Shown here piece after piece: positions 54,631 to 64,000 of a stretch of 64,000 bases of DNA. The stretch spans positions 1 through 64,000 of the forward strand of contig NZ_SCTW01000060.1 in assembly GCF_004322395.1 (NCBI RefSeq), read 5' to 3'. Within the stretch, counting starts at the first letter, position 1, and every line of letters starts with the position of its first letter. The notes beneath the pieces were generated by a model. The model had not been told where the DNA came from. It was given only the letters and a program-made list of their open reading frames with translations, and made no database searches. This DNA comes from Methylobacter sp. (GTDB lineage: Bacteria > Pseudomonadota > Gammaproteobacteria > Methylococcales > Methylomonadaceae). A program made the translations under genes and the position numbers.

Positions 54631-55276
54631 AGATTCGGAAGCGATTATTCTGCTGCACGGTCTGGCTAGAACCAGCCGCAGCATGAATAAAGCCGCCAAG
54701 CTGCTGGCCGTTTATGGCTATTACATCATTAATGTCGACTACCCTTCGCGTAGCGCAAACATCAGCATCTTGGCGCAAAAATACATCGCTCAGGCATTGA
54801 AACAATGCGACGCGAAAGGCGTTAAGAAAATCCATTTCCTGACCCATTCGATGGGCGGCATTCTGCTGCGACATTTTTTGGCTAGCCAAGCTATCGATAA
54901 GCTGGGCCGAGTGGTGATGCTCGCGCCGCCGAATCAAGGCAGCGAAGTTGTCGATAAACTGGGCGGCTGGAAGCTGTTTTATTATTTAAACGGCCCGGCC
55001 GGATTGCAGTTGGGCACTGATAACAACAGCGCGCCGAACCAGCTGGGGCCGGTGAATTTTCAGCTGGGAGTCATTGCCGGGAGTAAAACCATCAACTTTT
55101 TGTTGTCAAGGCTGATCCCCGGCGTCAATGACGGCAAAGTGTCGGTGAGCAGGGCGCAGGTAACAGGCATGAAAGATTTCATCGTTATGCCGTATTCGCA
55201 TCCGTTCATCATGCGGAGCGAGGCTGTCATTGAGCAGGCGCTGCATTTCATTCAGCAGGGCTGTTTCGCAAGATGA
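54593..55276 (+). CDS. Alpha/beta-hydrolase (lipase-like)
   Basis: 227 residues. IILLHGLARTSRSMNKAAKL gives the oxyanion-hole HG, and FLTHSMGGILLRHFLAS the nucleophile elbow (THSMGG). A late Asp (NDGKVS) and His (YSHPFIM) complete a plausible triad. VMLAPPNQGSEVVDKLGG is typical of PGAP1-like/lipase proteins. No signal peptide. Translation is probably coupled to the RND gene, whose end it overlaps by 38 bases in another frame. Confidence 0.82.
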   Translation: MENLKAKLKPIDKDSEAIILLHGLARTSRSMNKAAKLLAVYGYYIINVDYPSRSANISILAQKYIAQALKQCDAKGVKKIHFLTHSMGGILLRHFLASQAIDKLGRVVMLAPPNQGSEVVDKLGGWKLFYYLNGPAGLQLGTDNNSAPNQLGPVNFQLGVIAGSKTINFLLSRLIPGVNDGKVSVSRAQVTGMKDFIVMPYSHPFIMRSEAVIEQALHFIQQGCFAR

Positions 55277-55554
55277 GTTATTTTATCATCCCACGTTCTG
55301 CCGTATCGCTGAAGCAGTAAGGGGCTTGGAAAAGCTGGGAACGAGAAAGGGGGTGCTAAAGACTTAAATCAGCTTAAGACACTAAGCTGAAATTGGCCGG
55401 TTTTTAACAGCTTTCGTAATGTAGGTGTAATATATATTTATCGTATCAGCAACGGCTCCTTTTCTGTTTGAACTGAGAAAGGCGATCCAAAAAATGACAC
55501 GATAAGCAAAAAGTATAAATAGCCATAAAGCCTAAAGATCACGAGGACTCCTGT

Positions 55555-58485
55555 ATGGACAAATCAACTGATGCCCACGGACCTTTTCCTCTGTACCCTG
55601 CGACTACCTCGGAGCACTTTTATGCCGATAGATTATTTCCAATCGTCGGCGTCGGCGCCTCGGCGGGCGGGTTTGAAGCGCTCGAAAATTTTTTCAGCCA
55701 TGTGCCGGCTAATTTGGGCATCTCTTTTGTCGTCATTCAGCATCTCGACCCCAATCACAAAGGCATGATGCCAGAACTGCTGCAACTCAAAACGGAAATG
55801 ACGGTATTGCAAGCCCAAAATGGCATGAAAATAAAACCGGGTTGCGTTTATGTAAATCCACCGGATAAAGAACTGTCCCTGCAGCACGGTACGCTATATT
55901 TGCTCGATCCGGGTGCACCGCGCGGATTGCGCCGGTCTATCGATACTTTTTTCTGTAGCTTGGCCGAAGACCGGCGCGATCAAAGCATCGGTGTTTTGCT
56001 TTCGGGTATGGGGTCGGACGGTACGATGGGCTTGCGCGCTATTAAGGAAAAGTCCGGCCTAGTACTGGTGCAAGATCCAGCCGACGCCAAGTACGACAGT
56101 ATGCCGCGTAGCGTTATCGATGCCGGGTTAGCCGATATTGTTGGCACGGCGGCAGAATTGCCCGCGCACGTCATTGCTTATCTTCAGCATCCTCCCAAAG
56201 ATGCATTTCCCTATTCAGAGCCTCTACTGGAAGACAGCTCTCTGAGCGCTCTCGAGAAAATTGCGGTGCTGCTACGCGCTCGATTCGGCAATGATTTTTT
56301 GTTGTACAAAAAAAGTACACTATATCGTCGTATTGAGCGTCGCATGAAATTGCATCAGATCGATCATATCGCTGCTTATGTTCGTTATTTGCACGAGAAT
56401 TCGCAGGAGCTGGATTTATTATTCAAGGAACTGCTGATCGGCGCTACCGGTTTTTTTCGCGATCGGTTGGTATGGAAATACCTAAAAACCGACGCCATAC
56501 CCGCGCTATTGGCAAACTTCCCGAGCGGCAAGACATTAAGAGCCTGGGTGCCTGCCTGTTCCACCGGTGAGGAAGCCTATGCGTTGGCAATCAGCTTCAT
56601 CGAAACGATCGAACAAGTCAAGCCTAGCGCCGGCTATTCGCTGCAGATTTTTGCTACCGATCTCAATGCGGATGCAATAGCTCATGCTCGCCAAGGATTT
56701 TATTTAGCCCACAGCGTTGCCGATGTTTCGCCGGAGCGTTTGGCGCGCTATTTTAATGCCGAAAGCAACGGTTATCGGATAAAAGATGAAATCCGCGAAA
56801 TGATCGTTTTCGCATCCCACAACATCATCAATGATCCGCCGTTTACCCGGCTGGATATATTGAGTTGCCGTAACTTGCTCATTTATTTTTCCGCCGATTT
56901 GCAAGAAAAACTGTTGCCGCTGTTTCACTATGCGTTAAATCCGCACGGCTTGCTGTTACTGGGATCTGCTGAAAACATCGGCAGCTATAGCTATTTGTTC
57001 ACACTGTTGAATGCCACGGTACGACTCTACCGGCGTATTGACAACCCTTTGCCGAAGCCCGAAGTGAATTTTCCAAATCAAAATTTTATCGCTACGCCTG
57101 CTGTCAGCCACGCCGTTGACGACACGGGTCTACCCGTTAATCTACAGCAATTGATGGATCAATTGCTGCTTGCGCAATATGCTCCGGCAGCGGTGCTGGT
57201 TAACGCCGAGGGGGACATCCTTTATTTTAGCGGTCATACCGGCAAATATCTGGAGCCATCTGCCGGTAAAGTCAATCTGAACATCTATGCGATGATGCGG
57301 GAGGGCCTGCGCCAGCCGTTGACGGGTTCGATCCGCTTAGCGTTGCAGCGCAAAACAGCGGTATGCTTAAACGATTTGCAAGTGACCGGTGACAGTGGTA
57401 TGCACACTGTCAATGTGACCGTACAAGCTATCGAACAGGTGCCGGCATTGCGCGGCAAGGTCATCATTGTATTTACCGATATTTCGACGGCACGTACCGC
57501 CAAGCGCGCTGACAAGATCCTCAAGCCCGAGGCATTGCAACAGGCCCGGTTGGAAATACAGGCATTGAACGAGGAAATACAGTTTTTGCAGGAAGAACTC
57601 AAAGCCGGACTGGAAAAGCGCCAGCTTATAAATCAGGAAATGCTCATTACCAAGGAAGAAATGCAGTCAATGAACGAGGAAATGCTGACTGTGAACACAG
57701 AGCTGCAAGTCAAACTGGATGCTTTGTTGTGGGTCAACAATGATATGCAGAACCTGTTTAACAGCACCGAAATTGCTACCGTGTTTCTGAATAATAAATT
57801 GTATCTGCGGCGCTTTACCGATCATACCACGCAGATATTCAGACTTCGGCCGCAAGACGAAGGGCGGCCTTTATCCGATATCGTAACCGATCTGGACTAT
57901 CCGTTATTGCAGCAGGATGCGGCAGAGGTATTACAAACGCTGGTAGTATCGGATAAACAAATTCAGACTCACGATGGGCGCTGGTTTGATGTGCGGATCA
58001 TGCCTTACCGCACGATGGACAATATAATAGACGGCGTGGTGATTACCTTTGTCGACATCAGTCTTGCCAAAAATCTTGAGCTGGCGCTGAATGAACACGC
58101 GATTGTAGCGATTACCGACCGGAAAGGCATTATCACCTATGTGAATGACAAGTTCTGCGCAATTTCCAAGTATTCGCGCGAAGAATTACTTGGACGGGAT
58201 CACCGCCTCATCAATTCAGGCTATCACGCCAAAGAATTCATGCGCAATCTGTGGCAAACCATTGCACACGGGCGTATCTGGAAGGGAGAAATCCGTAACC
58301 GCGCTAAAGACGGTTCCCTCTATTGGGTAGATACTACTATCGTTCCTTTTCTTAATGCGAAAGGCAAACCGTATCAGTACATTGCTATTCGTACAGTAAT
58401 TACTCAGCATAAGAAGAAAGCCGGGCTGGTACAGCAGAAAAATTTGGATGCAGATAATAATTCCAATTCCGGGATTTATTTGTAG
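55555..58485 (+). CDS. CheB-CheR fusion with coiled coil and two PAS domains
   Basis: 976 residues. CheB methylesterase (about 25-210): GASAGG with catalytic Ser36, [18 protein letters not shown] with the catalytic His, and [16 protein letters not shown] with the catalytic Asp. CheR methyltransferase (about 230-490): [27 protein letters not shown] and CRNLLIYFS. Then a coiled coil (about 660-725), and two PAS domains (725-840 and 850-960; [20 protein letters not shown]). It ends without a histidine kinase, unlike many CheB-CheR-PAS proteins that carry one. It precedes a GGDEF-EAL gene on the same strand (172-base gap). Confidence 0.92.
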   Translation: MDKSTDAHGPFPLYPATTSEHFYADRLFPIVGVGASAGGFEALENFFSHVPANLGISFVVIQHLDPNHKGMMPELLQLKTEMTVLQAQNGMKIKPGCVYVNPPDKELSLQHGTLYLLDPGAPRGLRRSIDTFFCSLAEDRRDQSIGVLLSGMGSDGTMGLRAIKEKSGLVLVQDPADAKYDSMPRSVIDAGLADIVGTAAELPAHVIAYLQHPPKDAFPYSEPLLEDSSLSALEKIAVLLRARFGNDFLLYKKSTLYRRIERRMKLHQIDHIAAYVRYLHENSQELDLLFKELLIGATGFFRDRLVWKYLKTDAIPALLANFPSGKTLRAWVPACSTGEEAYALAISFIETIEQVKPSAGYSLQIFATDLNADAIAHARQGFYLAHSVADVSPERLARYFNAESNGYRIKDEIREMIVFASHNIINDPPFTRLDILSCRNLLIYFSADLQEKLLPLFHYALNPHGLLLLGSAENIGSYSYLFTLLNATVRLYRRIDNPLPKPEVNFPNQNFIATPAVSHAVDDTGLPVNLQQLMDQLLLAQYAPAAVLVNAEGDILYFSGHTGKYLEPSAGKVNLNIYAMMREGLRQPLTGSIRLALQRKTAVCLNDLQVTGDSGMHTVNVTVQAIEQVPALRGKVIIVFTDISTARTAKRADKILKPEALQQARLEIQALNEEIQFLQEELKAGLEKRQLINQEMLITKEEMQSMNEEMLTVNTELQVKLDALLWVNNDMQNLFNSTEIATVFLNNKLYLRRFTDHTTQIFRLRPQDEGRPLSDIVTDLDYPLLQQDAAEVLQTLVVSDKQIQTHDGRWFDVRIMPYRTMDNIIDGVVITFVDISLAKNLELALNEHAIVAITDRKGIITYVNDKFCAISKYSREELLGRDHRLINSGYHAKEFMRNLWQTIAHGRIWKGEIRNRAKDGSLYWVDTTIVPFLNAKGKPYQYIAIRTVITQHKKKAGLVQQKNLDADNNSNSGIYL

Positions 58486-58657
58486 CTTACATGTTGAATC
58501 CCAAAGAGCGTGTAACAGCCCAATAATTTTGACAGCTAATGTCAGCAGGATCATAAGAATTATTTAACATTCAGGATCAGTTGTTAATTGCTTGGTGAAT
58601 CAGTCTATAATATCTTCCAAAATATAAGGATATTCACAATGTACAAAGAGAGAAGGT

Positions 58658-60877
58658 ATGATAAAAAAAATCCAGCAATTTACTGATACCGACAACCTGC
58701 GTCGACGTGCCGAACAGCAGCTTATCCAACAGCAGTCAACCGTACCCTGCTTTGAAGTGGATGCGAAAAAACTGCTGCACGAATTACAGGTTCACCGAAT
58801 TGAACTGGAAATACAGAATGAAGAATTACTTATAGCACAGACAGAAGTGGAAGAGAGTCTGAAACGCTACACTGAGCTCTATGATATGGCGCCGGTCGGC
58901 TATCTTACGCTGGGGCGCGATGGAGCTATCCATCAGATCAATCTCAAAGCCGCCAGACAGTTAGGAATATTTCGTGCACAGCTAAAACAGCAACGCTTTT
59001 CAGCCTTCATTCGCGCTGATTCACTGCCTGTTTTCAACGATTTCCTGTCCAGCGTATTTGCAGGCAAGGCGGCTCAAAGCTGTGAGTTGCCCCTGCTACC
59101 AGCCGACCGGAGCCCAACGCTGATTGTACATATTGAAGCTATAGCCAATGATGACGACCAGACCTGCCGCATGATACTCGTCGACATCACCGAACGCAAA
59201 GATAATGAAGAGAAGCTAAAGCTCGCGCATCTGGTTTATCAGGCAATTGGCGAGGCCATCATGGTGGCGGATGCCGACAATCGGATTGTCACTGTCAATC
59301 CGGCCTTTACGGAACTGACCGGTTACACGTTGCAGGAAGCCGTCGGCCAATCCACAACGCTGCTCAAGTCAGGGCGCCAAAACGAAGCGTTTTACCGGCT
59401 CATGTGGAGTGCGTTGGAAATAACAGGGCACTGGCAGGGTGAAATATGGAATCGGCGTAAAAACGGTGAGATATACCTTGAATGGCTGACGATCAATACC
59501 GTTTACGATGACCAAAATAATGTAAGGCACCGGGTCGCATTGTTCTCGGATATTACCGATCAGAAACACGCAGAACAAACCATCTGGCAACAAGCTAACT
59601 TCGACTCGTTAACGGGCCTGCCTAATCGTCATATGTTTTATGAGCGTCTGGCGCAGGAGATGAAAAAATCCCAACGAATGGGCTTGCCGCTGGCATTGTT
59701 GTTTCTCGATCTCGATCATTTCAAGGATGTTAATGATACGATGGGACACGGCAAAGGCGATCTGCTACTCAAAGAAATGGCGCGACGCCTGCTCAATTGC
59801 GTGCGCAATACCGACACCGTGGCGCGTCTGGGCGGCGATGAATTCACTATTATCCTCACGCAATTACACGAGCAAGACAGCATAGAGCGCCTTGCTCAGG
59901 ACATTCTGTGTCAGCTCGCTAAACCGTTCGATTTAGCAGGCGATTGTGCCTATGTGTCGGTCAGTATCGGTATCACCCTATATCCTGAAGATACCGATGA
60001 TATCGACACGCTGATAAAAAACGCCGATCAGGCCATGTATGCCGCAAAGGCTCAAGGCCGAAATTGTCACCATTATTTTACCATCTCGATGCAGGAAGCC
60101 GCGTTGACCAGAATGCGGTTGATTAACGATTTGCGTAATGCACTTGCCGAATGCCAGTTTTGGCTGGCTTATCAGCCGATTGTGGAATTGACTACAGGCA
60201 ACATCCGCAAGGCGGAGGCGCTGATTCGTTGGCAGCACCCGACTCGCGGCTTGATTAGTCCGGCTGAATTTATCCCGGTCGCCGAAGCAACCGGTATGAT
60301 TATTGATATTGGTGAATGGATATTCCGCGAGGCAGCGCAACAAGCAGTACGGTGGTGTACAGAGCATCATGACGACTTCCAGATCAGCATTAATAAATCG
60401 CCCGTTCAATTCCAAAAAGAGGGCAACGGCCATCTTGTTTGGTTCGACTATATGCGCGAACTCGGCCTGTCCGGACAAAGCATAGTCGTAGAAATTACCG
60501 AAGGATTGCTGATGGATGCCGGAGCTATGATTACCGGTCAATTGTTGGCCTTTCGCGATGCCGGTATTCAAATATCGCTGGATGACTTCGGTACAGGTTA
60601 CTCTTCATTGTCTTACCTGAAAAAATTCGATATCGACTATCTCAAGATTGACCAATCGTTCACTCGTAACCTCACTCCCAAGGCCAGCGATCTGGCGTTG
60701 TGCGAGGCGATAATTGTGATGGCGCATAAATTGGGCATCAAGGTTATCGCAGAAGGCATAGAGACTCGGGAACAGTGCGATTTACTGATTGCAGCAGGTT
60801 GTGATTATGGACAAGGTTATCTGTTTTCAAGGCCGGTACCCGCAGATGAATTTAAGAATCTGCTGGTTACAGGTTGA
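58658..60877 (+). CDS. PAS-PAS-GGDEF-EAL c-di-GMP signalling protein
   Basis: 739 residues. PAS domains about 70-185 and 190-315. GGDEF domain about 325-475 with the intact GGDEF (RLGGDEFTIIL) and an RxxD I-site (RNTD) five residues before it. EAL domain about 485-735 with AEALIRWQHP, DDFGTGYSSLSYLKKF and KVIAEGIETREQCDLL. Both the cyclase and the phosphodiesterase motifs look complete, so it could make or degrade c-di-GMP depending on input. It is next to the CheB-CheR-PAS protein, which may feed it a signal. Confidence 0.94.
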   Translation: MIKKIQQFTDTDNLRRRAEQQLIQQQSTVPCFEVDAKKLLHELQVHRIELEIQNEELLIAQTEVEESLKRYTELYDMAPVGYLTLGRDGAIHQINLKAARQLGIFRAQLKQQRFSAFIRADSLPVFNDFLSSVFAGKAAQSCELPLLPADRSPTLIVHIEAIANDDDQTCRMILVDITERKDNEEKLKLAHLVYQAIGEAIMVADADNRIVTVNPAFTELTGYTLQEAVGQSTTLLKSGRQNEAFYRLMWSALEITGHWQGEIWNRRKNGEIYLEWLTINTVYDDQNNVRHRVALFSDITDQKHAEQTIWQQANFDSLTGLPNRHMFYERLAQEMKKSQRMGLPLALLFLDLDHFKDVNDTMGHGKGDLLLKEMARRLLNCVRNTDTVARLGGDEFTIILTQLHEQDSIERLAQDILCQLAKPFDLAGDCAYVSVSIGITLYPEDTDDIDTLIKNADQAMYAAKAQGRNCHHYFTISMQEAALTRMRLINDLRNALAECQFWLAYQPIVELTTGNIRKAEALIRWQHPTRGLISPAEFIPVAEATGMIIDIGEWIFREAAQQAVRWCTEHHDDFQISINKSPVQFQKEGNGHLVWFDYMRELGLSGQSIVVEITEGLLMDAGAMITGQLLAFRDAGIQISLDDFGTGYSSLSYLKKFDIDYLKIDQSFTRNLTPKASDLALCEAIIVMAHKLGIKVIAEGIETREQCDLLIAAGCDYGQGYLFSRPVPADEFKNLLVTG

Positions 60878-60946
60878 ATGGCCGGTTAATGTTGATTGCC
60901 TTGTTTTTGATGTGAATAGTAAAAAATCATTTTGTCGGAACAAGTT

Positions 60947-61435
60947 TTAGCCCTGATTTCTGCTTTGGCTATTTTCGTTATCGGTCGACATTAGCTTAGC
61001 TTGAAGAAGCTCAATTGTATTCAATGCCAAATCACGTTCATGTTCGATTTTTTTAAGCCCGTCCTTAGCCATTAAAACATCAAATTCAAGTTTTATCGCA
61101 CGTCTAAACCATTCATCACCTGATGATTTAAGTATTTTGTTTTTTTGTATTAACTCGAAAATATGTTTGTTTGAGCGATCTAAATGCGTAGCCACGGCTT
61201 GTAGTTGGTTTTGAACGGTATGAAGGGATATAACGCATTTTTTTACGCCTTCGCTCATTATCGATTGAGCTTTATTGCTTTGGTTTAATTCATAGGTTTT
61301 CTGGTTTAATTCATCTTCAAGCCGTTGTATTTTTTTTATCGCAGCGTCATATTTTTCGCGTACTCCGGCGAATTGTTCATTTATGTCGACTATATCGACC
61401 CGAACTTTGCTGTGTTTTTTAGTGAAATTGAACAT
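60947..61435 (-). CDS. Coiled-coil protein, unrecognised
   Basis: 162 residues, almost entirely coiled coil with heptads (FAGVREKYDAAIKKIQRLED and ELNQKTYELNQSNKA). A basic N-terminus (MFNFTKKHSKVRV). No catalytic motif. It is on the opposite strand to the GGDEF-EAL gene, with a small gap. Possibly a structural or scaffolding protein. Confidence 0.6.
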   Translation of the reverse strand: MFNFTKKHSKVRVDIVDINEQFAGVREKYDAAIKKIQRLEDELNQKTYELNQSNKAQSIMSEGVKKCVISLHTVQNQLQAVATHLDRSNKHIFELIQKNKILKSSGDEWFRRAIKLEFDVLMAKDGLKKIEHERDLALNTIELLQAKLMSTDNENSQSRNQG

Positions 61436-61825
61436 AAGGAGTATTTATTCTCACAAAGATGAAAATGCATTAACCTCAAAATTCGGTTGGTGTTATACCG
61501 GTGTCTGTAGGATAGGGAGTTCGACTTGTTCAATCAATAAGCGTGAATACCTATGAGGTGCGTCCGATTAATTGGAACTTTCAGGCTAGGGCAGTGATTA
61601 GTCAACGATTTGGTGGCGAATAATCCAATTGATGTTTGGAATTTAGCTTAAAAATAAGGATAGTTACCACCAACAAGACTTAATCTCTAAGTGACGAGTT
61701 TTCCATTTCCATGCTGGAGCGGAGCAATGATACGAATGATGCCCGAGTTTGTTAAAAAATAAAGTAAAATAGCCGATTTTTAAAATCTCACTCTGTAGAC
61801 ATTACGCAGACAGCAAAGGTACATA
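61436..61825. other. Intergenic region upstream of leuB-like gene
   Basis: 390 bases with no supported gene or strong hairpin. It should contain divergent promoters for the coiled-coil gene and the dehydrogenase gene. Core elements could not be placed with confidence. Confidence 0.4.
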
Positions 61826-62932
61826 ATGAAGAATTATAAAATCGCAGTGCTAGCCGGTGACGGTATCGGCCCTGAAATCACTCGGGAAGCCATCAAAGTT
61901 CTCAAGCTTATCGAAGAGCGCAACGATGTTTCTTTTGAACTGATGCCGGCAGCTTTCGGCGCCTGCGCTTATTTTGAATTCGGCGATGCATTCCCGCAGT
62001 CGACCATCGATATTTGCGATCAAGCCGACGCCATTCTTAAAGGCCCGATTGGCTTGAGTCATGAACAATCCAAAACCATTCCGATCGATAAACAGCCCGA
62101 ACGCGGTGCATTGTTGCCTATGCGTCGCCGTTACAATACTTATGCAAACTTCCGGCCGGTTTTCCTGCCTAAAGCTTTAGCCCATTTCTCGCCGCTAAAA
62201 CCTGAAATCATCGGCGAAGGGATCGATATGATTATGGTTCGGGAACTGGTCGGCGGCCTGTATTTCGGTAATAAGGAAACCGGTGTTAACGAGAAGGGCT
62301 TGCGTTATGTCAAAGAAACCCTGGAATACGATGAACAGCAAATCAGCCGGATTTTGCATCAGGCGTTCAAGCTCGCTCAAAAACGCAAGAAAGTGTTGCA
62401 CAACATCCATAAAAGCAATGTGCTGAAATCGAGCGTATTGTGGAATGAAATACTGGATGAAGTGGCTAAAGAATATCCTGAAGTGGAGGTCATTCACCAA
62501 CTGGTCGATTCGGCTGCGACCAACCTGTGCCTGAAGCCTACCCAGTTCGACGTGATGGTCATGGAGAACATGTTCGGCGACATACTCAGCGACCAGGGCG
62601 GCGGTATCTTGGGTTCTCTGGGCTTAATGCCTTCCGCCTGTATCGGCGATGAAAAAGCCTACTATGAGCCGTCTCATGGTTCGGCTCCGGACATCGCCGG
62701 AAAAAATATCGCGAATCCTTACTCAATGATCGGCTCGGTTGCGATGATGCTGGAAAACAGCTTCGATATGGCCGCAGAAGCGAAGAATGTCTGGGATGCG
62801 ATGCAAGGCGTGTTTGGCGACGGTTACTCAACGGCCGATTTGTCCAAACCGGGTAGCGGCGTAACCATGATCAGCACCGAGCAGTTCGGCGACAAGGTTG
62901 TTGAAAAACTGAGACAGATGCCGAGGGTATAA
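61826..62932 (+). CDS. leuB: 3-Isopropylmalate dehydrogenase-type beta-decarboxylating dehydrogenase
   Basis: 368 residues, in the LeuB/IDH family. Start [20 protein letters not shown]. Substrate loop with [17 protein letters not shown] (LeuB has LLxLRKxxxxFANLRP), active-site Tyr in [11 protein letters not shown], Lys in [15 protein letters not shown], and Asp/NAD motifs [19 protein letters not shown] and [20 protein letters not shown]. The Arg pattern favours isopropylmalate over isocitrate. It stands alone with its own terminator and not with leuCD, so a role as a second paralogue is possible. Confidence 0.7.
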   Translation: MKNYKIAVLAGDGIGPEITREAIKVLKLIEERNDVSFELMPAAFGACAYFEFGDAFPQSTIDICDQADAILKGPIGLSHEQSKTIPIDKQPERGALLPMRRRYNTYANFRPVFLPKALAHFSPLKPEIIGEGIDMIMVRELVGGLYFGNKETGVNEKGLRYVKETLEYDEQQISRILHQAFKLAQKRKKVLHNIHKSNVLKSSVLWNEILDEVAKEYPEVEVIHQLVDSAATNLCLKPTQFDVMVMENMFGDILSDQGGGILGSLGLMPSACIGDEKAYYEPSHGSAPDIAGKNIANPYSMIGSVAMMLENSFDMAAEAKNVWDAMQGVFGDGYSTADLSKPGSGVTMISTEQFGDKVVEKLRQMPRV

Positions 62933-62946
62933 TCGGCTAAGTTAAT

Positions 62947-62994
62947 AACGGCGAATATATAGCCTAAAAATGGGCTTTTTATCCGCCGTTTTTT
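62947..62994 (+). terminator. Intrinsic terminator after leuB-like gene
   Basis: Outer stem AACGGCG/CGCCGTT with an inner hairpin AGCC/GGCT and a TTTTTT tail, 15 bases past the stop. Confidence 0.8.
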
Positions 62995-63028
62995 ACTATG
63001 AAAAGCGAACAAGGATGTCTCGCTGATT

Positions 63029-63064
63029 CCCGTCAACTTGGTCTTTCAAGATTGACGGGATTTT
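63029..63064. terminator. Possible terminator hairpin between leuB-like and tpx genes
   Basis: CCCGTCAA (63029) pairs with TTGACGGG (63052) with inner CTTG/CAAG pairing, followed by ATTTTC. A weak T-run on the plus strand only. Confidence 0.45.
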
Positions 63065-63127
63065 CTGATCCGCTTGGCGATGCAGCATGTTTGCGAATCT
63101 GTATATCGAACCAATCAAAAAGCCGTT

Positions 63128-63622
63128 TTATAGTACCGCCAACGCGCTTTCATAATCCGGCTCATTAGCTATTTCACTGACCAGTTGCGTGTAAATCACT
63201 TTGTCGTTCTCGTCGATAATGACTACGGCACGTGCAGTCAAACCGCGCAAAAAGGTATCGACGAGAGCTACGCCGTAATCGTTGGCGAAACTGGAACGAA
63301 AGGTTGATAGCGGGATGACGTCTTTCAAGCCTTCCGATTCGCAAAAACGGCTTTGTGCAAAAGGCAGGTCGGCTGAAACGGCTAATACAACGGTGTTGTC
63401 CAAATGCGATGCTTTCTGGTTGAATTTACGCGTTGACGCGGCGCAGGTTGGGGTATCCAGGCTGGGTACGATATTCAGCACTTTTCTTTTGCCGGCATAG
63501 GTTGCCAGGGTCACATCCACTAACTCGCGGCTTGTGAGGGTGAAAGCCGGGGCATCGCTGCCTACTGCGGGTAATTCGCCGGAAGTGTTTAAAGGTTTGC
63601 CTTGGAATGTGATTGTAGCCAT
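63128..63622 (-). CDS. tpx: Thiol peroxidase (atypical 2-Cys peroxiredoxin)
   Basis: 164 residues. It starts [20 protein letters not shown]. Peroxidatic Cys in [16 protein letters not shown] (the Thr-x-x-Cys pattern), resolving Cys in [14 protein letters not shown], and conserved Arg in [14 protein letters not shown]. It reduces peroxides using thioredoxin, probably in the periplasm or cytoplasm; no signal peptide is seen. Single gene, minus strand, and the fourth oxidative-stress protein in the window. Confidence 0.95.
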   Translation of the reverse strand: MATITFQGKPLNTSGELPAVGSDAPAFTLTSRELVDVTLATYAGKRKVLNIVPSLDTPTCAASTRKFNQKASHLDNTVVLAVSADLPFAQSRFCESEGLKDVIPLSTFRSSFANDYGVALVDTFLRGLTARAVVIIDENDKVIYTQLVSEIANEPDYESALAVL

Positions 63623-63668
63623 GATTGTTTCCTGTTGTGTTGATTTAATGACAAAGGTTTGCGAGGAC

Positions 63669-63794
63669 GGGCGTAGGCCGGAATAAGCCGGATTGAGCGG
63701 CAGCGAAAACCGGCGTTTCCGGCAAACATCTTCGTAATCGGCCGGAAACGCTACCTCGCGCTACGCTTGGGTAGCCTTATTCCGGCCTACGCCC
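63669..63794. repeat. GGGCGTAGGCCGGAATAAG palindromic repeat, complete copy
   Basis: The left end GGGCGTAGGCCGGAATAAG (63669-63687) has its exact reverse complement at the right end (63776-63794). The interior contains CCGGCGTTTCCGGCAAAC and the mirrored CGGCCGGAAACG. The left half recurs at 13781-13841. Confidence 0.88.
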
Positions 63795-63832
63795 TGTGAA
63801 AGTATTCGTTTTTATAACAAAATGAAGAATTA

Positions 63833-63945
63833 ACCACGAAGGCACGGACGCAGGAGGTAGAGCAATGCATGGAGCAATTGCCGAGAATACGAAGTTTTCA
63901 ATATATTGAATTAAAAACAATTACTTTCCTTCGTGCCTTCGTGGT
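63833..63945. repeat. ACCACGAAGGCACG inverted repeat
   Basis: 14-bp perfect arms (63833-63846 and 63932-63945) about 85 bases apart. The terminal sequence is shared with the element at 32165-32217. Confidence 0.75.
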
Positions 63946-63989
63946 GAATAATGCTTTTAAACTGATTTGGATAATGCTTTCACAGTCTC

Positions 63990-64000
63990 TGGAGCTTGGG
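63990..64000. repeat. TGGAGCTTGGG, cut copy of the TTCCCAAGCT repeat
   Basis: The window ends inside what matches the core of the family at 38801 and 49431. Confidence 0.4.

Overview
The window looks like chromosome from a Gram-negative gammaproteobacterium. LpxD, ExbBD-TonB, two TonB-dependent receptors and several TolC/RND parts point to an outer membrane. A RegBA-type redox system, NhaD, Kup and many small intergenic palindromes fit a Methylococcales-like (methanotroph-type) genome. That placement is an impression: no methane oxidation gene, rRNA or tRNA is present to settle it.

Layout. 1-6.75 kb: 3' end of a Gly/Ser-rich surface or secreted protein, then an export-like operon (TolC-type lipoprotein, HlyD-type adaptor, GAF-like/HlyD membrane protein, M50 metallopeptidase/HlyD fusion) with no ABC ATPase. 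7.0-8.45 kb: two toxin-antitoxin (TA) modules, one intact and one whose toxin carries two nonsense codons. 8.69-13.78 kb: an AT-rich cassette of an N6-adenine methyltransferase, a phosphoribosyltransferase-like protein, an ORC/CDC6-like P-loop ATPase and an unrecognised protein; this is the best candidate for an undescribed defence system. 13.8-14.4 kb: repeats and a terminator.

14.4-34.3 kb is mostly housekeeping: ilvI-ilvH-ilvC, a DUF2797 protein, moaED and divergent moaC, a stand-alone lpxD, a tiny membrane protein, the RegB/RegA pair, msrA, hslO, a 2-Cys peroxiredoxin, an AP2-like protein, kup, nhaD, and exbD/exbB/tonB. 34.3-45.4 kb, all on the minus strand, holds DedA, an ABC-2 exporter-like ATPase with two permeases, a Cys/His-rich beta-propeller lipoprotein and two tandem TonB-dependent receptors. 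With ExbBD-TonB nearby this reads as an uptake locus, probably for a metal, but the substrate is not readable.

45.7-49.6 kb is a decayed accessory zone: remnants of at least three TA modules, one ParE/RelE module that still looks intact, a DUF2442 protein, and a REP-associated tyrosine transposase bracketed by its likely REP palindromes. Two unrecognised AT-rich genes follow (49.8-51.4 kb). 51.5-60.9 kb carries an orphan CzcA/CusA-type RND pump overlapping a lipase-like hydrolase gene, a CheB-CheR-PAS protein without a kinase domain, and a PAS-PAS-GGDEF-EAL protein. The window closes with a coiled-coil protein, a LeuB-type dehydrogenase, thiol peroxidase and more palindromic repeats.

At least seven distinct small palindromic repeat families recur in the intergenic spaces, and several mark the borders of accessory blocks.
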